Part shown: one piece after another, positions 1-12,700 of the stretch
Layout of the letters: every line of letters begins with the position of its first letter
Position numbering within the stretch: position 1 is the first letter of the stretch
Origin: Ligula intestinalis
Lineage: Eukaryota; Platyhelminthes; Cestoda; Diphyllobothriidea; Diphyllobothriidae
Length of the DNA stretch: 64,000 bases
Assembly: GCA_036362985.1 (NCBI GenBank)
Contig: JAYGXS010000008.1
Location: 12,442,278 to 12,506,277 of the forward strand
Direction of reading: 5' to 3'
Program-made: the position numbers and the translations under genes
Notes under the pieces: generated by a model
The model's input: only the letters and a program-made list of their open reading frames with translations
Told to the model about the DNA's origin: nothing
Database searches by the model: none

Positions 1-36
1 GGTGGTGGTGGTGGTGACGGTGGTGGTGGTGGTGGT
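1..36. repeat. GGT trinucleotide microsatellite
   Basis: An almost perfect (GGT)n run with one GAC interruption opens the window. It could encode poly-Gly in one frame, but no gene can be followed across it. Confidence 0.9.
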
Positions 37-542
37 AATAGAAGTGCCACTTCATATTACGACTCCCGCAACAGGATGCTTTTTTTTGCGATCACGAGTA
101 AACTATAATTGACGATGCCCAAGATGTGCTTTATGATTCAACCTTATTATTATTAGATGTTTCATTATTTTATTCTGAACCTGCTTTTGTAGTATTAGCC
201 ACTTTTACCCCTCCACCTTATTTTCCTAAGCAGACTTTTTCTCCTTCACTCTTTTTGACAATATAAGCCGGTTTAATGCTGACTCCATTTTCAGCCTAGG
301 GTTTTTTCACTGCCTATTCCTTTGTTAAATATTAGGTTACAAAAAGACAATTTCCGCGCACAGTATTATAAATTCCTACATTTATTTGCACTCATTGTCA
401 GAATGTTATTTCGGTTCTAAGTTTGTTTTTAAAAATGCCTTCCTGACGCTAAAATAGATAAATTTCAAATTCTAAAGGACTGATACTAATGGCCATGGGC
501 ACCAATTACTCAATTTAAAATTCTTTTTTGTATTTCTGTTAG
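37..542. other. Non-coding, probably the intron before the first visible tubulin exon
   Basis: AT-rich sequence with no supported ORF. It ends in a T-rich tract and a TTAG acceptor at 542, just before the tubulin reading frame. The tubulin initiator exon must lie here or to the left of the window. An ATG at 489 is not connected to the frame by any obvious donor. Confidence 0.5.
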
Positions 543-771
543 CTGGGAGAGGTCATCAGCCTCTTCATGGGCCAATGCGGGACGCAGATCTCGCAAGCGC
601 TCTGGGAACTGATCAGTGTGGAGCATGGCATTGGCCCTGATGGTAAGCTGGTAGATCCACTCGTACAGACTGAGGAGGACACTGCGGCTTCAAATGTACT
701 TTTCACACACACCCAAAAGGATCGATTTGTGCCCCGCGCTGCTATCGTCGACAGTGAGCCCACGGTCGTTG
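543..771 (+). CDS. Alpha-tubulin exon a (N-terminal, after an unseen start exon)
   Basis: The acceptor is TTCTGTTAG at 534-542 and the donor is GTGAGT at 772. It encodes the N-terminal beta strand and helix (FMGQCGTQISQALWEL, SVEHGIGPDGK) and ends in DSEPTVV, phase 1. The H1-S2 loop (KLVDPLVQTEEDTAAS) lacks the acetylatable lysine. GQCG is beta-like, but WEL, EHGI and PDG fit alpha. Confidence 0.92.
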
Positions 772-3700
772 GTGAGTGGCAATCGAAATACACAGTTACC
801 TCTCGGATATCTGTGTGCATATTTTACGCCATGTTTTACATCAATATTATTGATTTATACATTTTAACTTGAACAGAAGGCAGAAGAATGTTCTCTGGGA
901 CCAATATTTCTCCCCCGACGTTTCGAACTCTCACTCGAGGCCAGTGTCAGGGTGTGAAAGCGTACAGCTCTCTGCGTGATTAAGTCAGCTCTGCTGAGGG
1001 TGATCTTGAGTTACCATTGTTTGCTCCGTCGCGAGTGACCTTGAGCCCTGCCATTGCTCGCGTGACGCGAGATAGGCATCTGGGAGACCGATATGCCTAG
1101 TAATCAGGTCAGCGTGCGAGTGCCGTGTTTTTTTCATGGAAAGGCATCCTTTGGGAAATAAGTAAGTTTATTTGAGTAAATTTTCGACACTGGTTCCCCA
1201 GTTCGTCGTCAGACTTGAGAGAAATTTTCAAACAACAGCATTTCAAAGTGCCCATACAGTTATGTAGTCAGTCTGGTGTGGGTGTTAATTGGGGGTTTCA
1301 ATTTGCGTCACATCGTGATGGACATGATTATCCTGTCATCATCAACTCAACTATTCCGGGCATTCAATTCACGCTCAAGAAGGAGGTTAACAGCAAACTC
1401 CCATTTCTGTATGTTCTCGTGCAGCGAAATGCTGACGGTACATTACAAAAATCCGTTTACCGCAAAGACACGCATGCGAAAGTTATTCGTAACTATGAGA
1501 GCAACAACCCCATCACTCACAAAAGGTGTGCCATCAACAGTCTGCTATGTCGAGCGAAAACACACTGTTCTGACGAAAACACCTATCGAAACGAGCTCAA
1601 TTACTTGTTTGAATTTTTTTCCCACAATGGTTACCCCGGAGACTTTGTGCGCCGACGACAACAGTCCAAAGAAAATGAACCGGATAGTTCCACTCAGGCG
1701 CCCAAAACGAACACATGGCGAGTCCTTCCTTACATAAGGAACGTGTCTGAACTCGTTGAAAGACACTTGCGGAACCACCAAATAAAAGTGGCGCACAAAC
1801 CGATGGCTACTTTACGCACTCAGTTAGTGCACCCTAAGGATAGGGATGGCTACCTCGATAAGAAAGAAGCCATCGACAAAATCCCATGTAAAGCTTGTGA
1901 TAAGGTATATTGTGGCCAAAAAGAAAGATCAGTCTCTACACGCATCCGCGAGCACCAATTGGCAGCAAAGAGCCATAACCGTTTTTCCGAAGTGGCTATG
2001 CATTGCCTTGACACAGGACATACTTTTGCATGGGACAAAACACCCATCGTTGGAGTTTGCCCCTCCAAAAAAGGCCGAGAATTTCTTGAGGCCATGCACT
2101 CCGATGACTTATGCATCAACCGTCGTATTGAGTTAGCCGGAGTGTACAAACATCTCAAAGAAAGGTGGAAAAAACTGCAGCCGACAAACATGGACCAACA
2201 TGAACCGCAATTAGCGTCCACACCGGATAACACGGATTGACGCCGGACTAACTCAAATTATAGTTGCCCATTAGTCATTACGGCATTGCGACTGATAATC
2301 ATATCCATCACGATGTGACGCAAATTGTAACCCCCAATTAACACCCACACCAAACTGACTACATAACTGTATGAGCACTTTGAAATGCTGTTGTTTGAAA
2401 ATTTCTGTCAAGTCTGACGACGAACTGGGGAGCCAATGTCTAAAATTTACTCAATGAACTTACTTATTTCCCAAAGGATGCCTTTCCGTGAAAATACATT
2501 TCTTGGGATGCCTGCTGTTCGGTTTATACGAAAGTGCCATGTTTCTTGCAGTAGGCGTGAGACTCGGTCGTCCGACTGGCCTAGTCTTCGTACGTGTTTG
2601 AAGTCGAAACCATGCCCAGGCGAGGATGCGTGGTCGGCGATCAAAGATAGCTTTTCTTTTCTTCGCACGGCGAGTTCATGCTCGTGCAGTCTCGTGAGAG
2701 CCCTTTTGCCGGTATCACCAACATAGGTGGCTTTACCGCAAAGACAGTTGATACGGTAGATAAGACAGGATTTCTGGTTGATGGGTATTGGGTCCTTAGG
2801 CTGCTTGAATATATGTATACCGTTTTCAATATTGTCTTCACAGGTGCTGTCTAGTACACACTAAATATACTGAATCATATCGCAAATTTATGTGCCGAGT
2901 CCCATGAAATCGACATTTCCGCAAAACAGCTTCCATGCTTTCGCAAAATCAAGGCAAGTCAAGCCAAATTTATTAAAGGAAATATAAGCAAACGCCTTTG
3001 AACTCCCTCTTGGTACATAGGATTTCAGAAGTGCATCGGCATATCCGAACATTCCAAAGAAGTAATTGACACAATTTCAGACGACTACTCGCTTGTTTCA
3101 AGTAATAAACACACACTCAGTTTACACGAGCCAGCAGTTTAACTGAGGAAGAAGAGCAGACAGTGGAAAAACTCCTAAGGCTGGCTCATAATTCAAAATG
3201 GGATGTCATTTGTGGTTTTTAGGAGAAAAACTGTCGCTCGTGGCTTCCACACGGTGATGATCCTGGGAACCTTTGCAATGCCCCCCCCCCCCAGTGGGAA
3301 CACCTAAATCCTAAATCCCACGCATTACCCCCACAAAGGTGACAGTTTTTCTCTTAAAATTCCCTGAGGAGTTTTTTCAGTGTCTGCTCCTATTTTCATC
3401 CTATGACACAGGACAACTGGCCTCGCCAACAGTCTAAGCAACAAATTTTTTGCTACCACCGCACATATGTACAAATAGGGCACTCAAAGGGAATTTTTCC
3501 TACATACCCTCAATATACTGAATACTGATAGGGCCGCGTAGCCTAGGACCACCGGTGCGGTAGATGCGACCTCAGATGCGATCAGCTCAGTTCACATAGG
3601 GAGCAGAGACGTCGGAGCTAGGCAATGTCTCAACGCATTTGGTTAAATACTAATGATAATACTACTTAAAAAGTACTAATAGTATATATTTATAGCATTT

Positions 3701-6700
3701 CAGTGTTTGGATTTAGAGTGCTTCAATTTTTGGATTCGGAACACTTCAGTGATTGGATTTGGAGTACTTAATCGCGACGATACTTATTAAATCGGTCTAG
3801 GTTTGCCTTGAAGACATCCACGCAAGGGGACATGACAATATTCGCAGGAACGGCATTCCATGCCTTGAATACCCTCTTAGAGAAAAAGAATTTTCTTGGG
3901 TGAAGTCTTGCCCCAGTCACACGTAATTTGAGGGGGTGTCCTCGCAGCCTAGAGGTGGTGGCCCGCTCCAAGAAGTCATTTGTTTGTAGGCAGCAATCCT
4001 GACCACGCAACATGCGAAATGCCTGGATTAGTTCCCCACGTAGCTGCCTGTAATCCAGAGGAAAAAAACCAAGATTTACCAATCGGGTCTCATAAGGGAG
4101 GTTCCGTTGGCCTCGTACTAATTTTGTTGCGCGTCTTTGTACCCTTTCATTTTTTGTCTTTGGCTGTCCAAGGTCTCCAAGCTTGGATGGCAAATTCCAG
4201 TTGAGGTCGCATGAACGTGCCGAATACCTTGCCAAATACAACTTTTTCAAACTTAGCAAAGGCGCGCTTGATTAGATACAAGCTCGATATTGCGGATTTA
4301 GCCACTTTCAGGACGTGGAGTGATGGCTTCAGTGAAGGCGTGATCCACACCCCCAGGTCTTTCTGAGCATCTATCTCTGGTAGCGGCGTGTGATTCAGGT
4401 AATACACCCTCCGAGGCGTAGTGCTGGCTCTACTTAAGCGCATTAGGTTGCATTTGGCCACATTGAATGGCATGAGCCAAAGGGTCGACCATTGCTCCAG
4501 TCTATGCAAATTTGCCTGGAGGTTTTATTCGTCATCTTGGTTGCGTATGACATTCCAAAGTTTTATGTCATCAGCAAACATTGTGATTTCGCAGTCTAGT
4601 CCGCTTATGCAGTCATCAATATATATAAGGAAGAGAATAGGGCCAAGAACAGATCCCTGTGAAACCCCGCTCTCAACTGCTACCTCCGCCGACCGCTGTT
4701 CGCCAATATATACGGTCTGGGTATGACCAGTCAAGAAGTTTGCGATCCACTGCAAAAGGTTTCCCCTTACCCCTATGCAGCTGAGCTTGCATAAGAGACG
4801 TCGATGAGACACCGTGTCAGACGCCTTTTTGAAGTCTACAAAGACTGTATGCACCGTATTCCCTTCATCGATCGCTCGGGTCCATTGCTCTAGACTAGAG
4901 CACATTGGTCAAGCAGGACCTTCCCCTGCGGAATCCGTGCTGCTTATCAGAAACAATTTGATGTTGCTCCAAAAAGTGCATCAGCTCGCGTTTGACTATG
5001 CGTTCCATAAGCTTGCAGGATATTGAGGTAAGGCTGACCTGTCTATAGTTATTTGCGGTCGCCCGACTCCCACTTTTGTGGATGGGTGAGATCCACGCTG
5101 CCTTCCAATCGGGTGGCACTTGTCCAGTATTAAGAGAAGCTCGGAAGATTAGGAACAGGGGTACCGCCAACTCTAAGGCTAGCTCTTTAAATAGCTTTGC
5201 AGGTATCTCATCCGGACTTGATGACTTCATTTCTTTGAGCTGTAGAAGTTCTCGCAGAGCGGTAGCTTCCGAATCTATGGTCTGGATCACACCCACTCTG
5301 CAGTTAATAGTGGTGAACTCAGACTCTCTCGTAAAGACCGACTGGAAGAAGCAGAATAGATGTGCCGCTTTTTCGTTAATCTCGAAAATTTCTAAACTGT
5401 CGTATGTTTTTAGCAGAGGAATAGTGTCTCTTTTTCGAGTACATTGCCTAAAGTAGCTGTAGAAAAGTTTTGGGTTTCCTACTGCACGGTTTATTAGATT
5501 ACTCTCGAAGTTTTGGTGGCTAATTCGTATCAGGCTCTTAACCTTGTTTCTTTGCGCCTCATACCTATTGTACGATTCGGGGATCCTCTCTCTGCGATAG
5601 ATTTTGAACATCCTTCCTTTGCGGTTTACTTCCCTCTTTAGCGTTGGCGTTAGCCAATGAGGCCTATTTGTATTTTTTTGCGGTGATAGGACAGAAATCG
5701 GTAATTAGTCCGTGTAAGACGGCTTTGAATGCCGACCAATCATCGAGAACACACCCGGTGAATAGTTCTTTCCAGTCTATCTCGCTCACTATGGTTTTCA
5801 TTTGTGTAAAGTCCCCCCTCCAGATGTTGCGTCTGGTTACCACACTACGATCGGGCACAGACAAGAGTGAATATTCCCACTGTAGCACTACGTGATCACT
5901 TTTTCCGAGAGGTGGTAAGCATTTTACAATGTCCACGCTATCAGGTGCCTTGGTAAATACTAGGTCTAAGCACTTAGCTTGTTGCCCTTTGCGTAGTCTG
6001 GTCGGATATAGGCCGTGTTGCGTTAGGAAAGATACCTGTACTGTGCGCAGGAGTCGTCGATCGAAATTTACTTCTGAGCCGGGCGCAGAACTCACATTCC
6101 AGTCGATATGGGGGGCGTTAAAGTCTCCCATGACCATGACATCGGATCTCTTAGCAATTTCTTCGACTCCTTCTATCAGACTAGTGTCTGACTGTTGGCT
6201 GCTCGATGGTGGACGGTAGACCGCCATGATGTCAAAGGTCTGTGATCCCGGTGTTCTAACGGTGAGCCATATTATCTCTATATTGCCTGAAAGGTTTTCG
6301 GATTAGTTGGACACGAGCAGGCCGTGTCTAACATAGATAAGCACACCCCCACCTTGACGCCCGACTCTATCTTTTCGGAAAACTTGAAACCCGGTGAGAG
6401 AAATTTCCTGGTCACCTATCTTCGTGGTCAACCATGTTTCTGTTATGCAGACGACGTCTGGTTCCATTTGGCAAAAAGTAATCTTAAGCTCATCTAATTT
6501 GGGGAGCAGGCTTTGTGCATTGGTGTACATGCACTTTAGTTTCCTTGTACGGTGTAACCCGGGTGTGACAGTCACTTCCTGACCGTCGTTCGGAGTATTA
6601 CGGTTTGGTTCAATGTTTTCTTCTGAATTATCGTCCCGTTGAAGATTTTCAGGCCTACCTCGCCATTCATGTTCTTCGACTGTAGTTCCGCTACTAGTTC

Positions 6701-9700
6701 TCGGCGTTTCAGCCATTCCTCCAGGCAGATTTCCGGTTGAAAAAAATCTCTTTATGCGCGTGACGTAGGTTAGTTTTTTTTAGACAGGATTATCTGAACA
6801 TGTTCCTTGTTTTTAAATATGATTTTTAGCAGTTTGGGTCGGAGCATTTCTGCAGTACCTGCCAGCCTTTTCCCAATACGAAATGACCTCAGCACTTCAA
6901 ATTCTTTTCCTGGCGGAAACAGATCACTCAGGACATCGTTAAAGGAAACCATGTGTGGATCATTTGGTCGTTTTAGCGCTCTGGAATGTCTTCTTTTAGC
7001 CCCTGTACAACTATGCAGTAATTATGATCCTCTCGGTGTCGTGTGCCCTTAGCTGAAGTTTTCGCAGCATTTTTTGCAGTGGGCCTGGAGCTGTATATAG
7101 TCTGTCCTTTCGCTGTGCTTTGGCAATCTTAGAAGGGAGCCTTAAGGTAAATAAATATTTTTGAAAACTGCTCCAGTATGCACAGAAAAGCGAGTGCTTT
7201 CATTTTCAGCTCAATATTTATTCCCGATGCTCAGGGAAGTAAAAACAATTGTTCACTCTTGGCCATTTCTAGCTTAACTTAATCTTCCAAATGGTAAATT
7301 ACTAGGGGGTTTTGGTAGATTTGCTTAATTTAGTTGACCCATTTGTAAAAAAACTGCCATCGACGCCGTGGGTTTTTTTCACAACTGGGTTAACTAAAAA
7401 AGGTAAACTACGCAAATACTTGACGCCGAAATGTCCAATTAAAGCACCACTTCAAGAGGTAACCTGTCATAGAAAGCTTTTTAATTGATATTAGGCATAT
7501 AAACATCTGGCTTTTGTTGCAGTCTTCCACCATCTCGGCAATGAGTTGACATTTTTGGGTGATGCTAAAACCATGACCCAAATAGACAGGTGCACTATAA
7601 AGAATGCCCAAAAACTATTTAAGTAAATGCATTCAAGGAATATCTTATTTTGACAGTTTTGGTGAGCACGTAGAACATAATCCTCATTTATGGACCGCGA
7701 CTGAAACCACTGAAACTTCGAAAGTGTTAACCACCATTTCATGAACGATCTGAACTCCTTCATAATTGAAATCCCGAAATAATTGCACAGAAAAGTGACG
7801 GAAGAAAATTTATCTCAGTGTGCCTAAAATGGTATGTTTACGATTGCACCTGTCAATTCCATTTAAATTTATTAGACAGTGATCAGTATCTGCGCACTTG
7901 AACTCACGAAATTTCTTAATCTTGTGACGTACTCAGTGTTATCATGCGAAAATCTGGTCTACCGTAATTTAAGCAATTAAACAACTATCAATTCTCCTAA
8001 AACCATGCAGGCATACATATTCGAACTTTGGGCTGTTCGGTAACGGTGATACGTTACGTTGCGCGTACTATGGAATCATATATATCAGAAAATTTTTAAA
8101 AAAGCGTTATTTTCCAAGGTAATCCTACTTGTGCTCCTTTACTGATTCGTTTTCTGCGGGTTGTCCGAGGCGTATCGCACCCAAAATGCTCACGAATTGA
8201 GGCAATTATACAAGCTGCGCCAGCAAAGATGAAGTGGGTCTTATATATATATAAGTCGCTCTAACAAAGGTGCCTCAATTCATTTTTTGTGCTTGAGCGG
8301 GCTTCTCCTAAATGCAAAACTGAATTTTACCTAGCATGGCCTATTTCTACCTTTTTGGAATTTTCAGTTTTTATAAAAAGCTGGTATTTCTAAGCAACCT
8401 TGTATTACTTGATAAATCGCATTATGCCCTATTTTGAAGAACGATCATTGCTATAGTGCTGTAAGAAATTGGGGGACGCAGCCTGCGTCGCGTTCGCGTA
8501 ACAGGAAGTTTGCGGTAAAACATTCTTGGATTTAATGAGTAAGCCCAGCTACCGTAGGTTCTTCGTACCCACCTCAATTATTCGTACCGTCCATGCACAT
8601 CCACATACTGCATGGGCCTAGTAGGCTACATGCACCTCCATTAAAACCTGCAGTAGAATAAGGCCAGCTGTACCACAACTTTTTTCACCAGCAATTACAT
8701 CACACATGGTTACGTATTTGTGACCAATGCCTCTCGCCTGGCCGCGGTGTTCCTTGGCCCCTTCTTAGGGTGGCTTCTTTCCTGCTACATGTGTGATCGT
8801 GATTCAAAAGGTTTCCAACTGACAATCATACTCAGGCCTCGCGGGCAGCTCAAGGTGGGTTTAAGTGGAGCGGCCATCTAGCAGAAGGCCAATCAGGCTG
8901 CAAATAGTGCTTCTTAAAAGGGGCAATTGTGGCCCTACCCTGCCCCTCCATGGGCTCTGAGCCAAGTTGTTAGTATGCAAATGCCTGGTCAAGTCTAGGT
9001 GGCACACGCTTTGTGACCTGGGCTCCAAACTGCCGTCAAGTCAAGTTTAGGCTGTGAACAGGCGGTGTATGACAGTCCCACGGCTCTTAGCCAATTGTGA
9101 TAGTTTCAAGCACGCCAGATTGTGCATAGTGAGGAAAGAAATGCACCGAGTCGTCGACCTCATTCCCTACCCGAACGTCAGCGTCGGACCACCGTGCAAG
9201 TCAGTCGATTGCCCGAAGTGGAGGACCGGCGAACAGGTCGGCGCGCGCCATAGCATGGCCTTGCGCAGTCTTGTGCCCAGGCGTTTGTCCGCTTCACCAG
9301 CATACCTCGCATTGCAGCTTATGCATGGTAATCTACAGACCCTGACTGACAGCTTGGCTGCTGCCAAGGTTCCTTTTCGCTACCGCCTACATCAAAACAA
9401 CTGCCATTTAAATAACAGTATGAAAGCATATCTGCAACAGTACCTTATGTAGCCCCACTAGTAAGTCCCTACTACGTGCATTTTTTCCTACGAAAATGGT
9501 TGTTATCGGGTTTTATGGGCAGGGACTTAGAACACGCAGTGGAATTTACTTTAAAGATGCTAAATGCATTTTTTACTGTATTTAGAAGTGTTGTTGATTT
9601 ATCTTTGCAGATTGTCCTAATCTGTATTATCATTTAACGTATTGCAGAAAAACCCGATTATTGAAGATTGCTTAGATTTCACGAAAAAATGCAATGGTGG

Positions 9701-12700
9701 TTAGGAGGTCGACTACTTCAACTGACCTTAGGTCCAACTTACCGTTCTGGAGTTAGATTAGTATAGTCCGCGGCGCAAAGCGTCGCGCACACCTTCAATT
9801 TACATGCCGAACAACCTGCTCCCAGCGGCCATGGGAAGCAACTTTGACTGCATTTTTGCACTTTACATTTACTTCTAAAAATTTCCCTCTGTCTACCCTA
9901 TTTCTCCACCCGACAGAACTCTACAACCTCCGTTTTGGAGGGAAAAATGCTGAGACTATGGGTATATGAGTGGGGCTTCATAAGCTACTTCTCCCAGCAT
10001 ATAATTTGAAAGATATTGGTCTTCCCGAAGTTTGTTTGCAGTAGCATCGCGGTATTCGGTAACAGAGCAACAAAAAACCAGCCCTGCAGTGAATCAAGAC
10101 TACAAATCCGCGATGGGAGTACAGCATGCAATCCAACGGTGGAGAGCTTACGGGACATTTGTTCACCCTTATCTAAAATATGGCATAAAAGCGTGACCTG
10201 GCAACACATGGCTCCACTCAGTTGTAGAGGTCACTTGAGGTCAAACGCGGCCATGGCCATGCCCACTTTACACAAATATCCTTAAATTTTCTTAATTTTT
10301 TAAATCAGGGGTCGGCAACCTTTTTGACTCAGAGAGCCAAGAAAGCAAATATTTGGAAATATATTTCAGTGAGAGCCATATTATATATTTTACTACTAAA
10401 TTAAATTAAATGTGATCTGAATTTATTCTTTTGAATAATTTTCTTATAATATTCATTGTTAATATGCGAAAATATTCGCGGTCCAGAGATAATTTTACCT
10501 TCATTTTCCCCAGGAGAGGAAGAAGAAGTGGAGGCGATTCCTGGGACCTGGTTATAATTAAGCTGACGTTTCGGAAACTCTCTCGTCTCCATCGTCAGAG
10601 CCATGTCCGTTTCCTGCCGTTTGTCTTGAGAGAATGCGTCCGCAAATGGACTGTTTGCTTGCGTGTGAGAAAGGCGTCCATCTGGAGAACATAAACACAA
10701 GGGACTATATGTGACAAGGCAGGTTGGCCTATTGGCGTAAGATAGCCTTACTCGCCAGCGTGACCTTGACTAAGCTGAGGTCAAGTCTGGGGGCTGTCGT
10801 GCTTTAGTAGAGCATCTGTTATTAAGCAAACTTGTCGCGGCCGTTAGGACGCAGGAGAAAAGGGAAGCATTTGCTGTCAGCTAACCGGGAAGGGAACACT
10901 GAAAACACTGCTTGGTCAGACCTAGGGGAGCCGAAACGTCAGAGATTGGCCGAGATTAAATTGATCCAAATACGCGTCTCGGCGGTGGCATGTCATTGGA
11001 GGAACCAAACTCACAAAATTTCTTATTACAATTTTATCTGAGAGAGCCAGACGCACTCATCAAAAGACCAAACCTGGCTCGCGAGCCATATGTTGGCGAC
11101 CCCGGCTCTAGACACACAAACTAGGATTTCCGCAGCCAGAGGATAATTTGGCGAGCATGCGTTTGCGTTCTCGTCAGGCCTGTACATTTATATCTTCATT
11201 AACTTAAATTATGCTTCTGTGGGGCAGAATATACAGTGGTCGCCGTTGACCACGTAATTTTCCTTAATTTGTATAAGTTTGGTCATTACTCCAATACCGG
11301 TGTGAATGTATTGAGGAAAACATAGAAATAATAATGAACGGCATAAGGCCTATTAAGTACTTAAAATAATTATAGGAATAAATAAGTGTTTGTAAAGGAA
11401 TATAAAATTTTCTCGATAATGCCGTGGTTCTAGAAAAGTAAAAAAGATAAGAACAAAAAATTAAGATATTTTATTAAGTTGAAAACTTGAAGCAACCACT
11501 TTCTGTATAATCAACGAATTTTTCTATAGTCAAAATATTATGTAAAGTCTGTTCTTACCGGTTACGTATTTATTGAACGTCATCGAAAAAATGTCATCAA
11601 ATTGCTTTTTTTACTATCTTTACTTATCAATTCATAATTTGCGCATCTGTTCGACGTTTACACCAAAACCTTTAAAATAAGGTATATATAAAGAGTATTT
11701 ACCGAAAGAAAATGTTTTTGGATAAAAGTTCTTAGAATGATGACCCTTTTGCTTCTTTGTAGAAATGCCTCGAAACAGCAAACCACATTTTCAAGAGTAA
11801 ATCATGTCAGCAGTGTAACTCTGCAAATACTATTCCTAAGATTCATAAAAAACTTTCCATAAAGGTTACCTCTTAGAAATTGCTTTGATTAGATATTCGG
11901 CTGATGAACTTCTATGTATATTAAATTACTCCAACGTAATGTCACAATAAAATTTGAGAATTTTGAGAATTCTTTAAGTTTTCTGAAGATAAACAATTCA
12001 ATATGACTGGAAATAAAAGAACTTTCTTTTCTCTTCATAATGGTTTACCTTCCGCATGAGTAGATCCCTAGTAGCATTTTGCGGCTATAGGACGTCTACA
12101 GAGCGTCTAGGCCTAGACGGTCCGCCGGCTAAATGACACCTAGTTTGGCAAAACAATAGTCATCTAATAGTCGTCTATTATTAGTCGCATAATAGAGGTC
12201 TGTGTTTAGTTGTCTAATACACATCTATTTTTAGACATAATGGGCAATCGGCGATAAATATGGTTTAAGATTGCCGCAGAATCCCTTTACTGCGCGAATG
12301 ACCCCTTTTGTACGGTTAACCCCCAGTCGACTGGTAGTAATTTGAAGTGGGAAATCAGATATGCAACCTATGCAGAGCGGCTTGGACTGGATTCGCAGAC
12401 TACGCCTGCGGACGTAAGGGGTGGCATATAAAGAGAGCCAGGAGCCATAGTATGCACGAGTGTAGACGAGACGATTATAGACGAGATGACTATTAGAAAC
12501 GTCAGATCATAAATAAACGTCTCCCGATGAATGCCCTTTCTTCTTCGGACTCACCACATGGAAATCGAAGCTGGAAGTCATTTATTATTAGAAAAGTTAA
12601 TTAAAATAAAGAAAAAAGTAAAAAACGTTTAACACAAGGGTGCTTTATGAGGAAGTGTTCAGCTTGGTCTTTATTACTGTGCCTTTGATGGTCCGGCATT

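Larger units (their letters stand above)
3690..7140 (-). mobile_element. CR1/L2-group LINE, family A, copy 1 (nearly complete, decayed)
   Basis: Reading leftward on the minus strand are an ORF1 tail (6952-6770), an apurinic-type endonuclease (6716-5664), a reverse transcriptase (5611-3768) and a short 3' region. Stops or frameshifts fall near 6300, 5640, 4900, 4510 and 4200, so the copy is dead. The 3' end carries about three imperfect copies of a 23-25 bp unit (3700-3770), as expected where CR1-type LINEs end in short repeats. It lies antisense to the tubulin gene inside its first intron. Confidence 0.85.
10306..11105. mobile_element. hAT-like non-autonomous DNA transposon
   Basis: The left end CAGGGGTCGGCAACC is followed by GAGAGCCA repeats. 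The right end reads GGCTCGCGAGCCATATGTTG and then GCGACCCCGG, so the termini are imperfect inverted repeats (CAGGGGTCGGCAAC against CCGGGGTCGCCAAC). This is the classic layout of hAT MITE-type elements. No transposase is present. Possible 8-bp flanks TTTTAAAT and CTCTAGAC agree at only half the positions, so the duplication is decayed or absent. Confidence 0.75.

Noticed and set aside
1..36. GGT repeat as a telomere or coding poly-Gly
   Set aside because: It is not a telomeric unit, and no adjacent coding frame could be followed.
1276..1737. 153-residue + strand ORF overlapping the Penelope-like ORF
   Set aside because: Shadow frame; the overlapping frame has the family motifs.
3980..4204. 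Plus-strand ORF with Cys/His
   Set aside because: Antisense of the family A reverse transcriptase tail.
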